From Actinacidiphila yanglinensis (GTDB lineage Bacteria > Actinomycetota > Actinomycetes > Streptomycetales > Streptomycetaceae), in assembly GCF_900107965.1 (NCBI RefSeq), contig NZ_FNVU01000022.1, positions 98,873-162,872 on the forward strand: 64,000 nt of DNA. The letters run 5' to 3'. Under the pieces are notes generated by a model that was not told the origin of the DNA, ran no database searches, and saw only the letters and a program-made list of their open reading frames with translations. The translations under genes were made by a program, and so were the position numbers. Positions 1-9,061 of the stretch are shown here, one piece after another; the stretch's first letter is position 1; each line of letters opens with the position of its first letter.

Positions 1-3000
1 CCGACCAGGAGTCGGTGGCGGGGTCGTACTCCTCGGCCTGGTTGGTCAGCTTCCCGCCGGTGACCCCGCCGGCCACCTGCAGCCGCCCGCCGGAGGACGC
101 GGCGGCCATCCCCCAGTTCGGGTACGGCAGCGCGGCACGCGCGCTCCACCCGCCGGTGACCGGGTCGAACGCGTAGACCGCCGACGACTCGTCGCCGGTG
201 GCCGGGTCGGTCCCCCCGGCGCAGACGACCTGGCCCGCGACGCCGCCGCAGGACAGCCACGCGTCGGTCGCCGGATAGCCGGCCGCCTGGCTCCAGGCGT
301 CGGCCTGCGGGTCGTAGACGTACGTCGTCTGCGAGGCGGGCTCGCAGTTGCCGGTGCAGCCCGCGACGGCGTAGATCCGGCCGCCGAGGCTCGCCGTACC
401 CTCGCCGGCCAGGCCGGTGGGGAGGGACGCCACCGAGGACCACGTGTCGGTCCCCGGGTCGTAGCGGTACGCCGCGGACGAGGCGGCGCCGGTGCCGTCC
501 CAGCCGCCGAACACGTAGATGGCGCCGCCGACCGCCTCGACGCCGGGCTTGTCCAGCCGCTCCGGCATGTTCGCCAGCCGCTGCCAGCCGCCGGTGGCCG
601 GGTCGAGGAGGGACGCCTTGGACAGCGGGGACGACCCGTCGGTGCCGCCGAACGCGTAGACCTTCCCGTCCAGCGTCACCGCGCCGCTGTCCGTCGCCGC
701 CGACGGCAGCGCGTCGGCGGGGGTCCAGGCGGTGCTGCCTGCGGTGGTGCCCGCCGTGGTGGCCGCGCCGGCGGACGCGGTCGGCGCGGTGGCCGCGCGT
801 TGCGTGCCGGCGAGCAGCGGCCCGGTGGTGAGGTCGCCGGTCACGTGCCGGACCGGCGCGCCGGCGCCGGACACGCCCGAACCGCCCGGCCGCGACTGCG
901 GGGTGTACGACCCGCCCTGCGGGGCGAGGAGGACGTGCGCGGTCGCGGTGCCCGAGTTGTGCAGCGTCACCGTCTCGGTGGTGGACCTGCCCAGGCGCTC
1001 GGTGGCCCTGAGCGCGTCGCCGGACACGCTGATCCGTCCGGCGCCCAGCCGGAAGTCCTTGCGGGTGACCCGGTCGGGTGCGACGGAGACCTTCGCGGTC
1101 GTGCCGATGTACGCGCCGTCGACGACGCCCAGCGCGGTCCGCCCGGAGGAGTCGGCGGCCGAGGCCGGCGCGAACAGCTCGTAACCGCCCCCGGCGGTCG
1201 TGGCGGTCGTCGCGGTGCCGGCGACGCCGACGGTCGCGCCGGACAGCGCCGCGCCGGTGTTGGCGTCCTGGACGTCCCCGGTCACGAGCCCGCCGGGGAC
1301 GCTGTCGCAGGAGCGGTTACCGATGAAGACGTCGTCGACACTCCAGAACCACGAGTTGACCGCGTCGTACCGGAACCGGATCCGCACGTCCTTCCGGCCG
1401 GCGGCCTGCGGGACGGAAACCGCCTGCGGGCCCGAGGAGATGATGCTGTACATCCGCCAGACCGAGGTCCAGGTCTGCCCGCCGTCGACGCTGACGTCCA
1501 CGTAGGCGTTGGAGTTGTACCGGGTGGCCATGAAGGAGTTGTCGAACGAGACGATCGGCGTGGCGTCGCCGCTCAGGTCGAGCGGCGGAGAGACGAGGCT
1601 GGTCGTCTCGTGGGTGTCGGCGCCGCCGTCGTGCGAGTCGACCTCGGCGAACACGCCCGAGCCGCCGGTGTCGTTGCCGAAGCCGCCCGGGTCGTCGAAG
1701 CGCCAGGTGACGCCGGAGCCGCTGTCGTCGCTGACGGTCCAGCCGTCCTGCGGCGTGGCCCCGGACCAGCCGTCGAAGCCGGTCGTGGTGCCCTGGTAGC
1801 CGAAGCGGTAGCCGGGCGCGGTGCAGAGCGTCGCGTCGCTGGACAGCGACAGGTCGTGGCGCACGTCGCGGGTGCCGACGGCGACGGTGCTGTCCGCCGC
1901 GGTGTAGCCGGGCGAGGTCGTCGAGACGTGCAGCGTGTACGTCCCGTCGTCCGGCAGCCGGACGCTGTACCGGCCCGTGGCCGGGTCGGTGCTGATCGCG
2001 CCGCCGGGGTAGCCGCCGACGGTGACCGTCGCGGCGAGCGGCCAGCCGTGGCCGGACGCGTCGGTGACGGTGCCGGAGACGACGTGGGCGGGCAGGGCGC
2101 GCAGCGTGAGGGCCTCCTTCGCCGTCCGCCCCTCGGTGACCTTCACGGTGGCGGTGGCCTCGGCGTAGCCGAACTGACCGACCGTCAGGGTCCAGGTGCC
2201 CGGCGGCGGGGCGAGGGTGAAGCCGCCCGAGGCGTCGGTGGTGGCGCTGTAGCTGCGGCCGCTGCCGCCGGAGCCCTTGGCGGTGGCGGTGACGGACGCG
2301 CCGGCGACGCTCCCGGTCGCGCCCGCTCCGGTGCCGCGCACGGTGCCCTCGATCACGCCGTGCGGGCCCTGGCGCAGCGCGCCGACGCCGGCCGGGGTGC
2401 CGAGCCCGGTCGGCCCGTCCCAGCCGGCGCGGGCCTGGCAGAGCTGGTTGCCGCACTGGCCGTCGGAGCCGGTGGTGACGTCGTTGAGGTCGGCGGCGTC
2501 CGTGTCGTCGTACGGGTAGGTCACCGGGTAGGTGCCGGGGGTCGGGGTGCCCGCCAGCGCGTACATCGCGGCGACCAGCGGCGAGCTGAGCGAGGTGCCT
2601 CCGTACTGCGCCCAGCCGCCGACCGCGGTCGAGTTGTAGACCCCGAGGCCGGTGTCGGGGTCGGCGACGGCGGAGACATCGGCGGTCGCGCGCCGGTCGC
2701 AGCCGGTGTCGACGCCCTGCTGGTAGGCCGGCTTCGACTCGACGCTCGAACAGCCCGAGCCGCCCGAGTTCCAGGCCGCCTCGGTCCAGCCGCGGGCGGT
2801 GCCGGCGTCGGGGGTCAGCGCGGTGCCGCCGACGGCGACGACGTTCCCGCTCGACGAGGGCCACTCCACGATGTTGCCGTAGTCCCCGGTGGACGCGGTG
2901 ACGGCGATGCCCGGGTGGTCGTAGTACCCGTCGTAGGCGGCCGCGTCGGGCACCTCGCCGGGGACGCCGTAGGAGTTGGAGATGGCGACGGGGTGGTGGG

Positions 3001-3628
3001 CCGCCGCGGTGTCGACGGCGTGGCCGAGGTCGTCGAGGTCGGCGGAGTCGCCCTCGACCAGCAGGATGTGGCAGGCCGGGCACGCCGACGAGACCGCGTC
3101 GAGGTCGAGCGCGGTCTCCGTCGACCAGCCGGCGTCCTCCGCCGGGTAGTTGTGGCCGCCGTCCTGGTCGAGCTTGGTGAAGCAGCCGTTCGCCGTCGTG
3201 CACGCGGGCAGGCCGTAGGTGCCGCGGAAGACGGCCAGGTCGGATTCGGCGGCCGCGTAGCCGCCGGCGTCGACGATGGCGACCGTCCTGTCCGCGCCGC
3301 CCGCGGGCAGCGCGTACGCCGCCTGGATGTCCTTCGGGGTGAGGGCGGTGGCGGGCGGGGCGACCGAGCCCGCGGCCAGGGTGCCGTGGCTGTTGGTCGT
3401 GCCCATCAGGTCGCAGGTGGCGTAGGGGGCGCCACCGGTCTGCCGGGAGGCGGGAAGGGGCACGGCGCAACCGGCGGGCCGGTACCCCGCGCTGCTCGGC
3501 GCGGTGCTCACCGTGCCGCCGCCGCTCGCGGAGGACGCCGCCTGCGCCGGGGCGGCGGCCACCAGGCCGAACGCCCCGGTGCAGGCGACGGCGACTCCGG
3601 CCGCCCACATGCGTATGCGTCTGTGCAT
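1..3628 (-). CDS. Secreted S53 (sedolisin-type) serine peptidase with kelch repeats, C-terminus cut by window edge
   Basis: The reading frame is open from an ATG at 3628 to the window edge, so at least 1209 residues are present and the C-terminus is missing. A GAGGAG ribosome site lies just upstream, and residues 1 to about 32 form a Sec signal peptide ending AQA. The peptidase core carries the sedolisin residues: Glu171 and Asp175 in TETALDLD, the oxyanion Asp in ASTGDYG, and nucleophile Ser346 in GGTSLSSP. Two carboxypeptidase-regulatory-like beta domains follow (about 400-560), then a jelly-roll/choice-of-anchor-like domain (about 590-740), a third regulatory-like domain, and from about residue 975 several kelch repeats (motifs such as VYAFGG and IYVFGG). 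It is probably an extracellular endopeptidase. There is no long pro-kumamolisin propeptide, which is unusual for S53. Confidence 0.85.
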   Translation of the reverse strand, partial: MHRRIRMWAAGVAVACTGAFGLVAAAPAQAASSASGGGTVSTAPSSAGYRPAGCAVPLPASRQTGGAPYATCDLMGTTNSHGTLAAGSVAPPATALTPKDIQAAYALPAGGADRTVAIVDAGGYAAAESDLAVFRGTYGLPACTTANGCFTKLDQDGGHNYPAEDAGWSTETALDLDAVSSACPACHILLVEGDSADLDDLGHAVDTAAAHHPVAISNSYGVPGEVPDAAAYDGYYDHPGIAVTASTGDYGNIVEWPSSSGNVVAVGGTALTPDAGTARGWTEAAWNSGGSGCSSVESKPAYQQGVDTGCDRRATADVSAVADPDTGLGVYNSTAVGGWAQYGGTSLSSPLVAAMYALAGTPTPGTYPVTYPYDDTDAADLNDVTTGSDGQCGNQLCQARAGWDGPTGLGTPAGVGALRQGPHGVIEGTVRGTGAGATGSVAGASVTATAKGSGGSGRSYSATTDASGGFTLAPPPGTWTLTVGQFGYAEATATVKVTEGRTAKEALTLRALPAHVVSGTVTDASGHGWPLAATVTVGGYPGGAISTDPATGRYSVRLPDDGTYTLHVSTTSPGYTAADSTVAVGTRDVRHDLSLSSDATLCTAPGYRFGYQGTTTGFDGWSGATPQDGWTVSDDSGSGVTWRFDDPGGFGNDTGGSGVFAEVDSHDGGADTHETTSLVSPPLDLSGDATPIVSFDNSFMATRYNSNAYVDVSVDGGQTWTSVWRMYSIISSGPQAVSVPQAAGRKDVRIRFRYDAVNSWFWSVDDVFIGNRSCDSVPGGLVTGDVQDANTGAALSGATVGVAGTATTATTAGGGYELFAPASAADSSGRTALGVVDGAYIGTTAKVSVAPDRVTRKDFRLGAGRISVSGDALRATERLGRSTTETVTLHNSGTATAHVLLAPQGGSYTPQSRPGGSGVSGAGAPVRHVTGDLTTGPLLAGTQRAATAPTASAGAATTAGTTAGSTAWTPADALPSAATDSGAVTLDGKVYAFGGTDGSSPLSKASLLDPATGGWQRLANMPERLDKPGVEAVGGAIYVFGGWDGTGAASSAAYRYDPGTDTWSSVASLPTGLAGEGTASLGGRIYAVAGCTGNCEPASQTTYVYDPQADAWSQAAGYPATDAWLSCGGVAGQVVCAGGTDPATGDESSAVYAFDPVTGGWSARAALPYPNWGMAAASSGGRLQVAGGVTGGKLTNQAEEYDPATDSWS

Positions 3629-3679
3629 CGTTCTCCTCGGGGAGGTGCGTCGGCCGGGCCGACTGAGGCGGGGTCCTGG

Positions 3680-3979
3680 TCAGACGGGCCGGTACTGCAC
3701 ACCCGGCTTGCGTTGCGGCGCGTCCGACCGGTCCGCGCCCGGTGCCCGGGCCGGCCCGGTCTCCGGCCCGGACTCCGTCCCGGTCTCCGTCCCCGACCGG
3801 GGGGCGGGATCGGGCGCCGGGTCGGGGGTGGTCCCGCCGCCCTCGGCGGACCCGGCACACCCGTCGGGCGCATCAGGCCCGTCGGACCCGTCCGGGGAGC
3901 CCACGAGGGAGGCGTCGACGGGATCGGACACGGGCCGCTCGCCCGGCCGTTCACCGCCGTCGCCGTTGCCGGAAGTCAT
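3680..3979 (-). CDS. Small low-complexity hypothetical protein
   Basis: A 99-residue frame begins with ATG at 3979 behind a weak ACGGAG site and ends 51 bp before the start of the peptidase gene on the same strand. The product is rich in Gly, Pro, Asp and Ser, with short GTETGTESGPETG-type repeats. It has no signal peptide, membrane segment or recognisable domain. Low complexity in such GC-rich DNA means it could be a chance frame, but its spacing and orientation would suit a short leader gene of the peptidase. Confidence 0.3.
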   Translation of the reverse strand: MTSGNGDGGERPGERPVSDPVDASLVGSPDGSDGPDAPDGCAGSAEGGGTTPDPAPDPAPRSGTETGTESGPETGPARAPGADRSDAPQRKPGVQYRPV

Positions 3980-4080
3980 CGCCGCTGCTCCGTTCTGTTC
4001 CAGAGCAAGCAGTGAACGCCGCACGTCGGGAGACCGGCAATGCGCAGAACTACCCGGGAAATCCCGTGGCCGCCCCCGGC

Positions 4081-7014
4081 TCACCCCGCCCGCGGCGCGA
4101 TTCCCGGACCGCTCCGCGGCGGCGGGACGTCGCCCGACTCCACCGCGGCCACGGCCAGCGCGGTGCGCGAGGGCGCCTCCCGCTTGCGCATCGCGGAGTG
4201 GACGTGCTTCTCGACGGTGCGGGGCGACAGGCCGAGGACGCGGGCGATCTGCGCGCTGGTCCGCCCCTCCACGAGCAGGCGCACCACGTCGAGTTCGCGC
4301 GGCGAGAGCCGGTCGCCGTAGCCGGGCCGGCCGGCCCGCCCCCCGACCCGCACCCCCGCGCCGGCCAGGGTGCGCCGTACCCGGTCCGCGTCCCCGTCCG
4401 CGCCGAGGGCGGTGAGCTCCGCGAAGACCTCGCGGAGCTCACCGGCGGCCCGGTCCCGTTCCCCGGCGGCGAGGCGGCAGCCGGCCGCCGCCTCGCGGGC
4501 CAGGAGGGCGTCGTACGGTCGCGGCAGCGCGGTCCAGGCGGCTCCCGCCTGCGCGAACAGCCCCGCGGCGCCCAGGAGATCACCGTCCGCGCGGGCGAGC
4601 AGCGCCGCGGTGAGCCGGTGGGCCACCGTCGCCGCGGGTGCGTCCAGGGCCCGCGTCCCCTCCGCGAACGCCGCCGCCGCGGCGGCGGCCTCCCGGGCGC
4701 GCCCCTCCTCCAGCAGCGCGCGCACCCGCAGCGGGGCGATCTCCGCGGCCCACAGCCACAGCCCCTTGGCCTCGACGAGCTGCCAGGCGGCGTCGGTGGC
4801 GGCCAGCGTCTCCGCGGGGTCCCCGGCGGCCTGCGCCAGCCGCGCGCGGACCGCGGCCGGGTCGCGCGTTCCGTCGGCGGGGCCGCGCAGGCGGCCGGCC
4901 GCGCCGGCGGACCCGATCCGCTCCCGCGCGCCGCGGTGGTCGCCGCGGGCGGCGTCGAGCAGGCCGGCCAGCAGCGACGCGTCGGCGCGCAGCACGGGTT
5001 CGGAGGCGTCGAGGGCGGGCGCGTGCCAGGCCCGGGTACGGCTCCAGTGGCCGGTGAGCCAGTCGAGGTGGGCGAGGGTCGCGCCCACGAGGTCGCGCAG
5101 GCGCAGGTGCTGGTGCTCCTGCGCGAGCGCGGCGGCCGCGTCGAGTTGTCTCCTGGCCTCGTCGTAGCGGCCCCACAGCATCGCCGCCTCACCGAGGTTG
5201 GCGAGCCCCCGGGCGCGCTGCAGCACCTCCCCGGGGGTCCGCCCGCCGACGGGCAGCTCACGCGCGGCCGCCCACCCGGCGGGGTCGCCGAGCACCAGCA
5301 GCGTCGAGGCGCGGTCGACGAGAAAGGCCAGCCACTCCTCCGGCGACGGCCCGGGCGGGGCCTCCACGAGTCGCCCGGCGCGCTCCAGCCAGGCGCGGTG
5401 GTGCGCCGCCGGGTGGGCGGTCCCGAGCGGGCGGGCCAGCATCAACATCGCGTGGACCGCGGCGGCCGGCCGGTCCTCGACGAGTCCGGGCAGCGCCCGC
5501 TCCATCTCGACCGAGGCCTCCTCGACGTCACCGACGTGGAACATCAGCCGGGCCAACTGCCAGGTGGCCTCGGCCCGTTCCTCCCGGGTGAGCCCTCCGG
5601 CGGCGCTCTCGCGCAGGGCCCCGACGATCCGGCGCAGCTCCCCGTCCCCGGGGGCGGCGTACAGCGGCATCCGCAGGACCAGGCGGGAGACCGCCGCGCC
5701 GCGGACGGCGCCGCCGACCAGGAGGTCGAGCAGCAGCCCGAACGCGGTGCGCGGGTCCCCGGACGCGCTCGCGTGGTCGGCCGCCTGCTCGGCGTACACC
5801 GCCCACCGCTCCGGGTCGCGCGCCTCCCGGAAGTGCCGGGCCAGATCAGCGACGCGGCGCACCGGCTCCCGCTCCAGCGCCTCCCCGGCCCGGCGGTGGA
5901 GGCGGCCGCGCTCCAGCGCGCCGAGGGCGTGGTACACGCTGCGCGCGGCCAGGACGTGGCGGAACCCCACCCGGGCGTCGCCGTGTTCGTGCAGCAGCCC
6001 GGCGGCGACGGCCTCGACCAGACCTGCCTCCGCCGCGTCCGTCGGCAGGCCGGCGACCTCGGCGACCAGCGCCGGCGGACGTTCCCCCTCCAGCACCGCG
6101 AGCGCCGACAGCACCGCGCCGGCGGCCGGTCCGAGGCGCGAGGTCCGTTCGAGCACGGCGTCGCGGATGCTGGGCGGCACCTCCAGCTCCGCGACGTCGC
6201 GCCGCAGCCAGGAGCCGTCCTCGCAGACCAGGTCCGCGCGGGCGTGCAGCAGGCGGACGGACTCCTCGATCGCCAGGGGCAGCCCGTCGGTGTGGCGGCG
6301 CAGGAACGCCGCGAACTCCACGGAGACCGGCTCGCCGCCGAGCATCGAGGAGACCAGGTCCGCCGTCCCCGCGGTGTCCAGCGGGGCGGGTTCGAGGCGG
6401 GTGACGTCGGCCTGCGCGACCATCCGGCGCAGCAGGGAGCGCGGGGGGACGTCCTCGGGCCGGTAGGTGAGGAGCAGGCGCGGGCCCCGGTCCCGCCGGG
6501 ACCGCAGGAACAGCAGGAGTTCGAGCGTGGTCTCGTCCGCCCAGTGGGCGTCCTCCACCACGAACAGCCGGACCCCGAGGGCGTCGACGAGCTCGACGAG
6601 CGCGCGCAGCAGCCGGTGCCGGGCCGCCCCGGCGTCCGGCAGCGGTTCCGGCGCGGGCGGCAACTGCCCGGCCCACTCCGGGAAGAGCGGGCGCAGCGCC
6701 CCCGCCAGCCCGGTGAGGGGCAGCCCCGCCACGTTCTCGGCCAGCCGGCGCACGCCGTCGACGACCGGGCCGAGCGTGTACGGCTCCCGGAACGGCGGGC
6801 ACTGCGCGACCAGCGCCGTCTCCGGGCGCCGCCGCAGGAGTTCGTCCAGCAGCCGGGTCTTCCCGATGCCCGCCTCGCCCGCGACCACGACGAGTCCCGG
6901 GCGCTCGTCCAGCCCGTGGTCGAGCAGCGAGAGGTCGCCGTCCCGGCCGACCAGGCGGGGAACGCCGAGGCCGGGCCGGCGTGTCGGCGTCTCCCCGCCC
7001 GCCCCTGCGCTCAT
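4081..7014 (-). CDS. LuxR-family transcriptional regulator of the LAL type (AAA ATPase plus C-terminal HTH)
   Basis: This 977-residue protein has the LAL layout. An N-terminal ATPase domain carries Walker A GEAGIGKT at residues 46-53, with a Walker-B-like LFVVEDAHWAD segment further on. A long helical TPR-like middle follows, and a LuxR helix-turn-helix closes the protein (LSPRELDVVRLLVEGRTSAQ to LSPRTVEKHVHSA, about 905-960). A GGAGG site sits 5 bp before ATG 7014. Proteins of this type act as ATP-dependent pathway activators, often for secondary metabolism or sugar use. It diverges from the deoxysugar pair, so regulation of that pair is possible but unproven. Confidence 0.92.
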   Translation of the reverse strand: MSAGAGGETPTRRPGLGVPRLVGRDGDLSLLDHGLDERPGLVVVAGEAGIGKTRLLDELLRRRPETALVAQCPPFREPYTLGPVVDGVRRLAENVAGLPLTGLAGALRPLFPEWAGQLPPAPEPLPDAGAARHRLLRALVELVDALGVRLFVVEDAHWADETTLELLLFLRSRRDRGPRLLLTYRPEDVPPRSLLRRMVAQADVTRLEPAPLDTAGTADLVSSMLGGEPVSVEFAAFLRRHTDGLPLAIEESVRLLHARADLVCEDGSWLRRDVAELEVPPSIRDAVLERTSRLGPAAGAVLSALAVLEGERPPALVAEVAGLPTDAAEAGLVEAVAAGLLHEHGDARVGFRHVLAARSVYHALGALERGRLHRRAGEALEREPVRRVADLARHFREARDPERWAVYAEQAADHASASGDPRTAFGLLLDLLVGGAVRGAAVSRLVLRMPLYAAPGDGELRRIVGALRESAAGGLTREERAEATWQLARLMFHVGDVEEASVEMERALPGLVEDRPAAAVHAMLMLARPLGTAHPAAHHRAWLERAGRLVEAPPGPSPEEWLAFLVDRASTLLVLGDPAGWAAARELPVGGRTPGEVLQRARGLANLGEAAMLWGRYDEARRQLDAAAALAQEHQHLRLRDLVGATLAHLDWLTGHWSRTRAWHAPALDASEPVLRADASLLAGLLDAARGDHRGARERIGSAGAAGRLRGPADGTRDPAAVRARLAQAAGDPAETLAATDAAWQLVEAKGLWLWAAEIAPLRVRALLEEGRAREAAAAAAAFAEGTRALDAPAATVAHRLTAALLARADGDLLGAAGLFAQAGAAWTALPRPYDALLAREAAAGCRLAAGERDRAAGELREVFAELTALGADGDADRVRRTLAGAGVRVGGRAGRPGYGDRLSPRELDVVRLLVEGRTSAQIARVLGLSPRTVEKHVHSAMRKREAPSRTALAVAAVESGDVPPPRSGPGIAPRAG

Positions 7015-7480
7015 CTCCGCCTCCGATCAGCCCCCGGTCCGGCTCCCGGGGCAACATTCTGCCGGTCGCTCCCGCGGTGCGGCGAGGACGAGGAGGACGA
7101 GGAAGGGGAGGTGGGCCCGCGGTCGCGGCGGCGCGCAGGGTCCCCGGCGGCCCAACTCGTCTGCGGGCAGGCCGGATCGGCGTCCGCGGAGGCGAACATG
7201 GCGCGTACGTCGACTCGCGGGCGACCGGGCCGGGACGGCGCCTGCCGGGGGACGCGCGGCCGGTGGAGGCCGCCCGCTGTTTTCCGGAGTTCCTCCCTCC
7301 ATGGTGCGCGGGTGGCGCACGCGTTGGATCATGACCAGCGGTACTCGCTCAGGGCGGTTCGGCGGGTGGCGGCGTACGGCTCGAGCGGGCGGAGCCGGGC
7401 GGGGCCGCCGCCGGCGAACGGCCGTCCCACCGACTTGCACCGACCACCGGACGCGTCCGGGGAAACGGGGAAGCAGAGAC
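7015..7480. promoter_or_regulatory. Divergent intergenic region between LAL regulator and deoxysugar genes
   Basis: No credible gene lies in these 466 bp. The left half is GA-rich on the plus strand (around 7080-7115). An inverted repeat GTGCGC-N5-GCGCAC lies at 7304-7320 and could be an operator. Promoters for both flanking genes must lie here, but I cannot place a convincing -35/-10 pair. Confidence 0.4.
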
Positions 7481-9061
7481 ATGCCGTCGCAGTCCGCCAT
7501 CACCCTCGGCTCCGCCACCACTCTCGACCCGGCCGCCGCGCTGCTGCAGCCCCGCGTCGACGCCGGCGTCCCGGAACGCCTCGCGCGCTCGGCCGCGGCG
7601 ACCGACGGGGGCGTCATGCGCACCGACGCCTTCGCCGCGTGGTTCGCCCGGCGCCGCGAGGCGCACCCCTTCCGGGTCGAACGCATCCCGTTCGACCGGC
7701 TGGAGGGCTGGTCGTTCGACGGCCGCACCGGGGACCTGGTGCACCGCAGCGGCCGCTTCTTCACCGTCGAGGGCCTGCACGTCAGCGTCGACGAGGGACG
7801 GCGCGGCGCGTGGCACCAGCCGATCATCAAGCAGCCCGAGGTGGGCATCCTGGGCATCCTCGTCAAGGAGTTCGACGGGGTCCTGCACCTGCTGATGCAG
7901 GCCAAGATGGAACCGGGGAACGTCAACCTGCTCCAGCTGTCGCCCACGGTGCAGGCCACCCGCAGCAACTACACGAAGGTGCACCGCGGCGTGGACGTGA
8001 AGTACCTCGACCACTTCACCCGGCCGGGCCGCGGCCGCGTCCTCGTCGACGTGCTGCAGTCCGAGCACGGTGCCTGGTTCCTGCACAAGAGCAACCGCAA
8101 CATGATCGTCGAGGCGTCCGGCGAGGTGGCCGTGGCGGAGGACTTCTGCTGGCTGACGCTCGGCCAGATAGGCCGGCTGCTGCATCTGGACAACGTGGTG
8201 AACATGGACGCGCGCACCGTCCTCGCCTGCGCACCGGTGGCCGCCGCCCTGGTCGACGGCCCGGCCGCCACCCCGGCCGCCCGCCCGGCCCCCGGCCCGG
8301 CCGTCACCGCCCCGTCCACGGCACCCGTCCCGCCCGCCGACGGCCGCTCGACCCGCACCACCCGCTACACCCAGGCGCTGCGACGCTCGGCGGAGCCCGC
8401 CGCGGGCGCGCTGCACAGCGACGCCGAGCTGCTGTCGTGGTTCGCCTCCGAACGCTCCCGGCACGACCTGGTCGTGCGCCGCATGCCGCTGCGCGAACTG
8501 CCGGGCTGGCACCGGCGTGAGGACGTGGTCGAGCACGCGGACGGCCTCGGCTTCCGGGTGGTCGCGGTGGCGGTGGCCGCCGCGAGCCGCGAGGTGGCCC
8601 GCTGGACGCAGCCGCTGATCGAGCCGAACGGCACGGGCGTGATGGCCTTCGTCACCCGGCAGATCGGCGGCGTGGCGCACGTCCTGGTGCACGCGCGGGT
8701 GGAGGGCGGCTTCCTCGACACCGTCGAGCTCGCGCCGACCGTGCAGCACGTGCCCGGAGAGTTCGTGGCCACCGAGGACCCCGGCGGGCGGCCCCCGTTC
8801 CTCGACCTGGTGCTGGCCGCACCGCCGGACCGGGTCCGCTACGAGGCGGTCCACTCCGAGGAGGGCGGGCGCTTCCTGGCCGCGCAGAGCCGCTACCTGC
8901 TCGTCGAGGCCGACGAGCACGACGCCCCGGTCCAGGAACCGCCCGGCTACCGCTGGGTGACGCCGGGCCAGCTGTCCTGGCTGGTCCGGCACGGCCACTA
9001 CCTCAACGTGCAGGCCCGCACCCTGCTCGCGTGCCTCAACGCCCTGGTGGGCGGGCAGTGA
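7481..9061 (+). CDS. NDP-hexose 2,3-dehydratase
   Basis: The 526-residue protein matches the hexose 2,3-dehydratase family seen in antibiotic deoxysugar pathways. It shows the family's internal duplication: the N-terminal half (about 45-245) and C-terminal half (about 305-520) repeat the pattern FxxWFxxR...RIPFDRLEGW, QPIIKQPEVGILGIL, LSPTVQATRSNY. The family converts NDP-4-keto-6-deoxyglucose to a 3,4-diketo-2,6-dideoxy intermediate in the cytoplasm. I chose ATG 7481, which has a GGGGAAG stretch upstream and precedes the first conserved block. An Ala/Pro-rich linker joins the halves. The stop overlaps the GTG start of the ketoreductase, so the two are probably translationally coupled. Confidence 0.9.
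   Translation: MPSQSAITLGSATTLDPAAALLQPRVDAGVPERLARSAAATDGGVMRTDAFAAWFARRREAHPFRVERIPFDRLEGWSFDGRTGDLVHRSGRFFTVEGLHVSVDEGRRGAWHQPIIKQPEVGILGILVKEFDGVLHLLMQAKMEPGNVNLLQLSPTVQATRSNYTKVHRGVDVKYLDHFTRPGRGRVLVDVLQSEHGAWFLHKSNRNMIVEASGEVAVAEDFCWLTLGQIGRLLHLDNVVNMDARTVLACAPVAAALVDGPAATPAARPAPGPAVTAPSTAPVPPADGRSTRTTRYTQALRRSAEPAAGALHSDAELLSWFASERSRHDLVVRRMPLRELPGWHRREDVVEHADGLGFRVVAVAVAAASREVARWTQPLIEPNGTGVMAFVTRQIGGVAHVLVHARVEGGFLDTVELAPTVQHVPGEFVATEDPGGRPPFLDLVLAAPPDRVRYEAVHSEEGGRFLAAQSRYLLVEADEHDAPVQEPPGYRWVTPGQLSWLVRHGHYLNVQARTLLACLNALVGGQ

Noticed and set aside
800..4015. A 1071-codon plus-strand frame over the peptidase gene
   Set aside because: The true coding frame is on the minus strand, where signal peptide, Glu/Asp/Ser triad and kelch repeats are all visible.
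7011..7199. A 62-codon minus-strand frame ahead of the LAL regulator
   Set aside because: It contains a run of serines from a GA-rich simple sequence and has no supporting evidence; chance frame.
3742..8520. A 1592-codon open frame on the plus strand
   Set aside because: It is the antisense shadow of the LAL regulator joined to an out-of-frame reading of the 2,3-dehydratase. The composition is Arg/Gly/Pro-rich with no motif.
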